Below are positions 62,181 to 64,000 of a stretch of DNA of 64,000 nucleotides, piece after piece (position 1 is the stretch's first letter; every line of letters starts with the position of its first letter). The notes beneath the pieces are model-generated. The model saw only the letters and a program-made list of their open reading frames with translations, searched no databases and had not been told where the DNA came from. The position numbers and the translations under genes are program-made. This stretch comes from Achatina immaculata (lineage: Eukaryota; Mollusca; Gastropoda; Stylommatophora; Achatinidae), in NCBI GenBank assembly GCA_009760885.1, contig CM019717.1:51359366-51423365 (forward strand). Reading direction: 5' to 3'.

Positions 62181-63389
62181 CTTTAGATTAAACTAATATA
62201 TATATATTAATACTTTAGATTAAACTAATATATATATATATGTATATATATTAATACTTTAGATTAAACTAATATATATATATTAATGCTTTAGATTAAA
62301 CTAATATATATATATATATTAATACTTTAGATTAAACTAATATATATATATATTAATACTTTAGATTAAACTAATATATATATTACAGAAAGTAAAACAA
62401 ATAAAGAATCTGTGGAGAGGAGCAGACAGAACTACAAAAATAAGATTTTTAAGGGCATGCATCTTTCCCATCGAAACATATGCCTGTGAGACCTGGACAC
62501 TTAACAAAACAGCTGAGAAACACATAAATGCCTTTGAATGTAAATGCTACAGAAGAGTTCTCCAAATATCGTGGACACAAAAAAGAACAAATATATCTAT
62601 ACTACAAGAGCTTAATATTGAAGAAGGCTGGCTAGTAAAGATGATTAAAGAGAGAAAACTTAAATATTTTGGACACATTAAACGTCATGATAATTTAGAG
62701 AAGACCGTATTGGAAGGATGCATAATGGGAAAAAGAAAGAGAGGAAGACCAAAACAAAGATGGCTGCAAGACATCGTTGACGATCTGCAAATGGATGCCG
62801 CAGCAGCAGGCCATCTTGCTCATAATCGAGAGGCCTACAGGAGTGTTGTTTGGGAGGCAAAGTTCCGCAAGGGACATGCAAATGAATGAATGAATATATA
62901 TTTATATACTGTCAATGTTTAATCTAAAGTATGGCTTAAGAAGAAGAAGAAGAAGAAGGTAATAACGTAAGAGAATTTAAAAAGAAATTAGACTGAAACT
63001 GATAACACTTGGGTGAGTATTTTGATCGAGAAAAACGACAAAATGAGCAAACAAACAAAAAAAGATGATATAGTCAGTTAGGAAAATAAGTATTATCATT
63101 TACGATGACAGATAAACGAGTAAGAGACGCGCTAAAAGGGTTAAAGAATTGAAATGATTGTACGGGATAACGAAGACAGTAACTAGTGCCAAGTACTAAC
63201 ACTAAAGAGAATACGAAACATTCTGATACGAAAGAAATCAAGGCATATACAAGTGATTATAACACAATAAAGAGATTGTTAGGTAATGGATAAAGTATAA
63301 TTTTTTAAAAGCCTATATGCTGTGTAACTTAAAAAAAAAGATATTCTCACCACCAATAGCACACATGGGACGCAAAAAACTATATCCAT
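58891..63389 (-). CDS. Secreted/extracellular laminin-G domain protein, 5' part (4 exons)
   Basis: Exons 63351-63389, 61613-61731, 59805-60012 and 58891-59064 join in frame to about 180 residues. Exon 1 is a hydrophobic signal-peptide start (MDIVFCVPCVLLV). Next come CFDFPGDSYLQFTPN, YSLKFRTTQANGILLYARGQ, EALYIRNGKLRYHLF, and FEVEIEGDVYAHVDYL ending in TVYIGGYKESL. This is the strand order of a laminin-G (LNS) domain, which in neurexins, laminins and related proteins binds extracellular partners, often with Ca2+. A signal peptide followed directly by an LNS domain recalls alpha-neurexin, but the Ca2+ site and downstream EGF/LNS units cannot be checked. The last exon ends at a good donor (GTAAGT), so the gene continues towards lower coordinates, yet no further exon was recognised before 50 kb. 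Confidence 0.72.
59805..60012 (-). CDS. LNS gene exon 3
   Basis: Acceptor AATTGCAG|C and donor CACG|GTAATG. Encodes SLKFRTTQANGILLYARG, ALYIRNGKLRYHLFN and a loop SPTGVEGYFGVYLEGDE longer than usual for the domain. Confidence 0.82.
60445..61097 (+). mobile_element. LINE family F 3' end, interrupted
   Basis: QWRWIGHALRTPDTSIAGQ and GDRKRGRPR (60445-60575), then after an interruption DEGYTWEEAENNSKNRDDWR and ICGLYSRGSERQ (60960-61082), followed by a GAT repeat to 61097. It is a typical LINE C-terminus. It lies in the intron between LNS exons 2 and 3. Confidence 0.82.
60580..60890 (-). mobile_element. LINE family E fragment nested in LINE F
   Basis: Resembles 19975-20170 (for example CACGTAGGGCTCGCAAGG here, CACATAGGGCCTGCATGG there). 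Inserted in opposite orientation to LINE F. Borders are approximate. Confidence 0.65.
61128..61350. repeat. CATA/TACA microsatellite
   Basis: Imperfect TACA tetranucleotide tract starting soon after the GAT tail of LINE F. Confidence 0.95.
61613..61731 (-). CDS. LNS gene exon 2
   Basis: Acceptor TTCCTACAG|TTG and donor GA|GTAAGT. Encodes a Ser/Pro linker, then GPCFDFPGDSYLQFTPN, the first strand of the laminin-G fold. Confidence 0.75.
62130..62385. repeat. AT-rich tandem array, unit 35-50 bp, 7 copies
   Basis: Each unit reads ACTTTAGATTAAACTAATAT followed by a variable AT run. A reverse-complement word AATCTAAAGT occurs at about 62922 beyond the RTE-D copy. Confidence 0.93.
62390..62895 (+). 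mobile_element. RTE-D 3' fragment (0.5 kb), best-preserved
   Basis: The frame 62641-62889 reads MIKERKLKYFGHIKRHDNLE, then GKRKRGRPKQRWLQDIVDDL, the intact C-terminus. It ends AATGAATGAATG. It lies in the first intron of the LNS gene, next to an AT-rich array. The remaining intron sequence to 63350 shows nothing recognisable. Confidence 0.9.
63351..63389 (-). CDS. LNS gene exon 1 (signal peptide)
   Basis: ATG at 63389 and 13 hydrophobic codons to the donor GTG|GTGAGA. Phase 0 matches exon 2. Confidence 0.65.
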
Positions 63390-63960
63390 CTCGGTAGATT
63401 TCTACTGTTCTGTCTTTGAGCTAGAGAGTTCATGCCAGCCGAGTTTCTAATGAAACGTCTCAGGAAGTGGCTTTCTGAAGTGAGGCGTTCTAATGAGCAA
63501 TGATTTGTACAAGTGTGTTTCTCGTAAAGTGTGGAAAAGAAATCATACCTGTTGGAGAATGTTCTGGTTGCTGGTGTCTCACCTGTGAGAATATTGAGTT
63601 TCTTGTCCGCCGAGAAGGAGGGGGGGGGGGTTGGTTGGGGGGAGAAGATTAGAATTTTGCTTTATATTTCAGAGATAAGACAAATTCAGAATATGACTGC
63701 ATTTATCTTTAACAAAGTTGCTAAGTTTGGAAAGAAAGCACGGGGCCTAAAATATTTGGTGTCTCACTAGGAAGATGTTTAAAAAAAAAAGAAGTAGAAA
63801 ATAAGAGCTAGCTGCATACTGACATTTTTGTTATCAAAGCTTAGGAGATTATTGCAATAACTTTTCACAAATTCTAAAGCTCTTTCGGGATCAGCAATTT
63901 TAGTCTTCCCCAATAGGCAGTCTTGATCAGTTACTGTCAGAATAAATAATACACCTTTAG

Positions 63961-63986
63961 TGCGGACAGACAGACAGACAGACAGA
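63961..63986. repeat. GACA microsatellite
   Basis: Six GACA units near the window end. Bases 63400-63960, upstream of the LNS start codon, show no gene; a G run lies at 63620-63629. Confidence 0.9.
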
Positions 63987-64000
63987 AATTAACGATAGCG

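Noticed and set aside
63531..63770. 79-codon plus frame near the window end
   Set aside because: Contains G-run translation and no recognisable domain; probably chance.

Overview
The window looks like a piece of an AT-rich animal genome. Genes are split by long introns with GT-AG junctions, spacers are wide, and there are many non-LTR retrotransposon fragments, mariner, piggyBac and hAT remnants, tRNA-derived SINEs, minisatellites and microsatellites. From memory, the SINE and the RTE-like LINE families resemble those of gastropod molluscs; this taxon guess is moderate and rests on no database search. No bacterial operons, CRISPR array, rRNA or intact tRNA gene were seen.

Three host genes are supported, all on the minus strand. 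(1) 152-23096: ADP-ribosylserine hydrolase ARH3 (ADPRS). Seven exons join in frame to about 380 residues and all the expected metal-binding residues are present. (2) 37882-46244: a shugoshin-like centromeric cohesion protector. Five exons join in frame to about 1003 residues: a short basic N-terminus, a coiled coil and a long, low-complexity, probably disordered tail. (3) 58891-63389: the 5' part of a secreted or membrane protein with a signal peptide followed by a laminin-G (neurexin/laminin-type LNS) domain; its 3' exons were not found.

Layout. 1-23 kb: ARH3, whose introns hold a mariner (1060-2349), an RTE fragment with a 69-bp target duplication, a piggyBac remnant split by a nested RTE, several RTE families, a 28-bp minisatellite, a foldback element and a LINE split by a SINE. 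23-27.4 kb: a full-length-sized (3.2 kb) decayed RTE lying between inverted arms of an older foldback element. 27.4-37.8 kb: intergenic, with SINEs, LINE ends and hAT remnants. 37.9-46.3 kb: the shugoshin-like gene, with a satellite-like array in its last intron. 46.3-58.8 kb: spacer with a MITE, an RTE end, a 39-bp minisatellite that repeats a splice-donor-like site, a frameshifted exon-like ORF, a second mariner, a tRNA-like sequence inside inverted repeats, and a LINE split by a nested RTE. 58.8-63.4 kb: the LNS-domain gene.

The most informative pattern is a set of RTE-like families, here called A-F. Each has its own short-repeat 3' tail: A ends in GAT repeats, B in GA, C in TTGA, D in AATG and F in GAT. 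Many copies have exact target-site duplications, so insertion order can be read from the sequence. The three host genes show no evident functional link.
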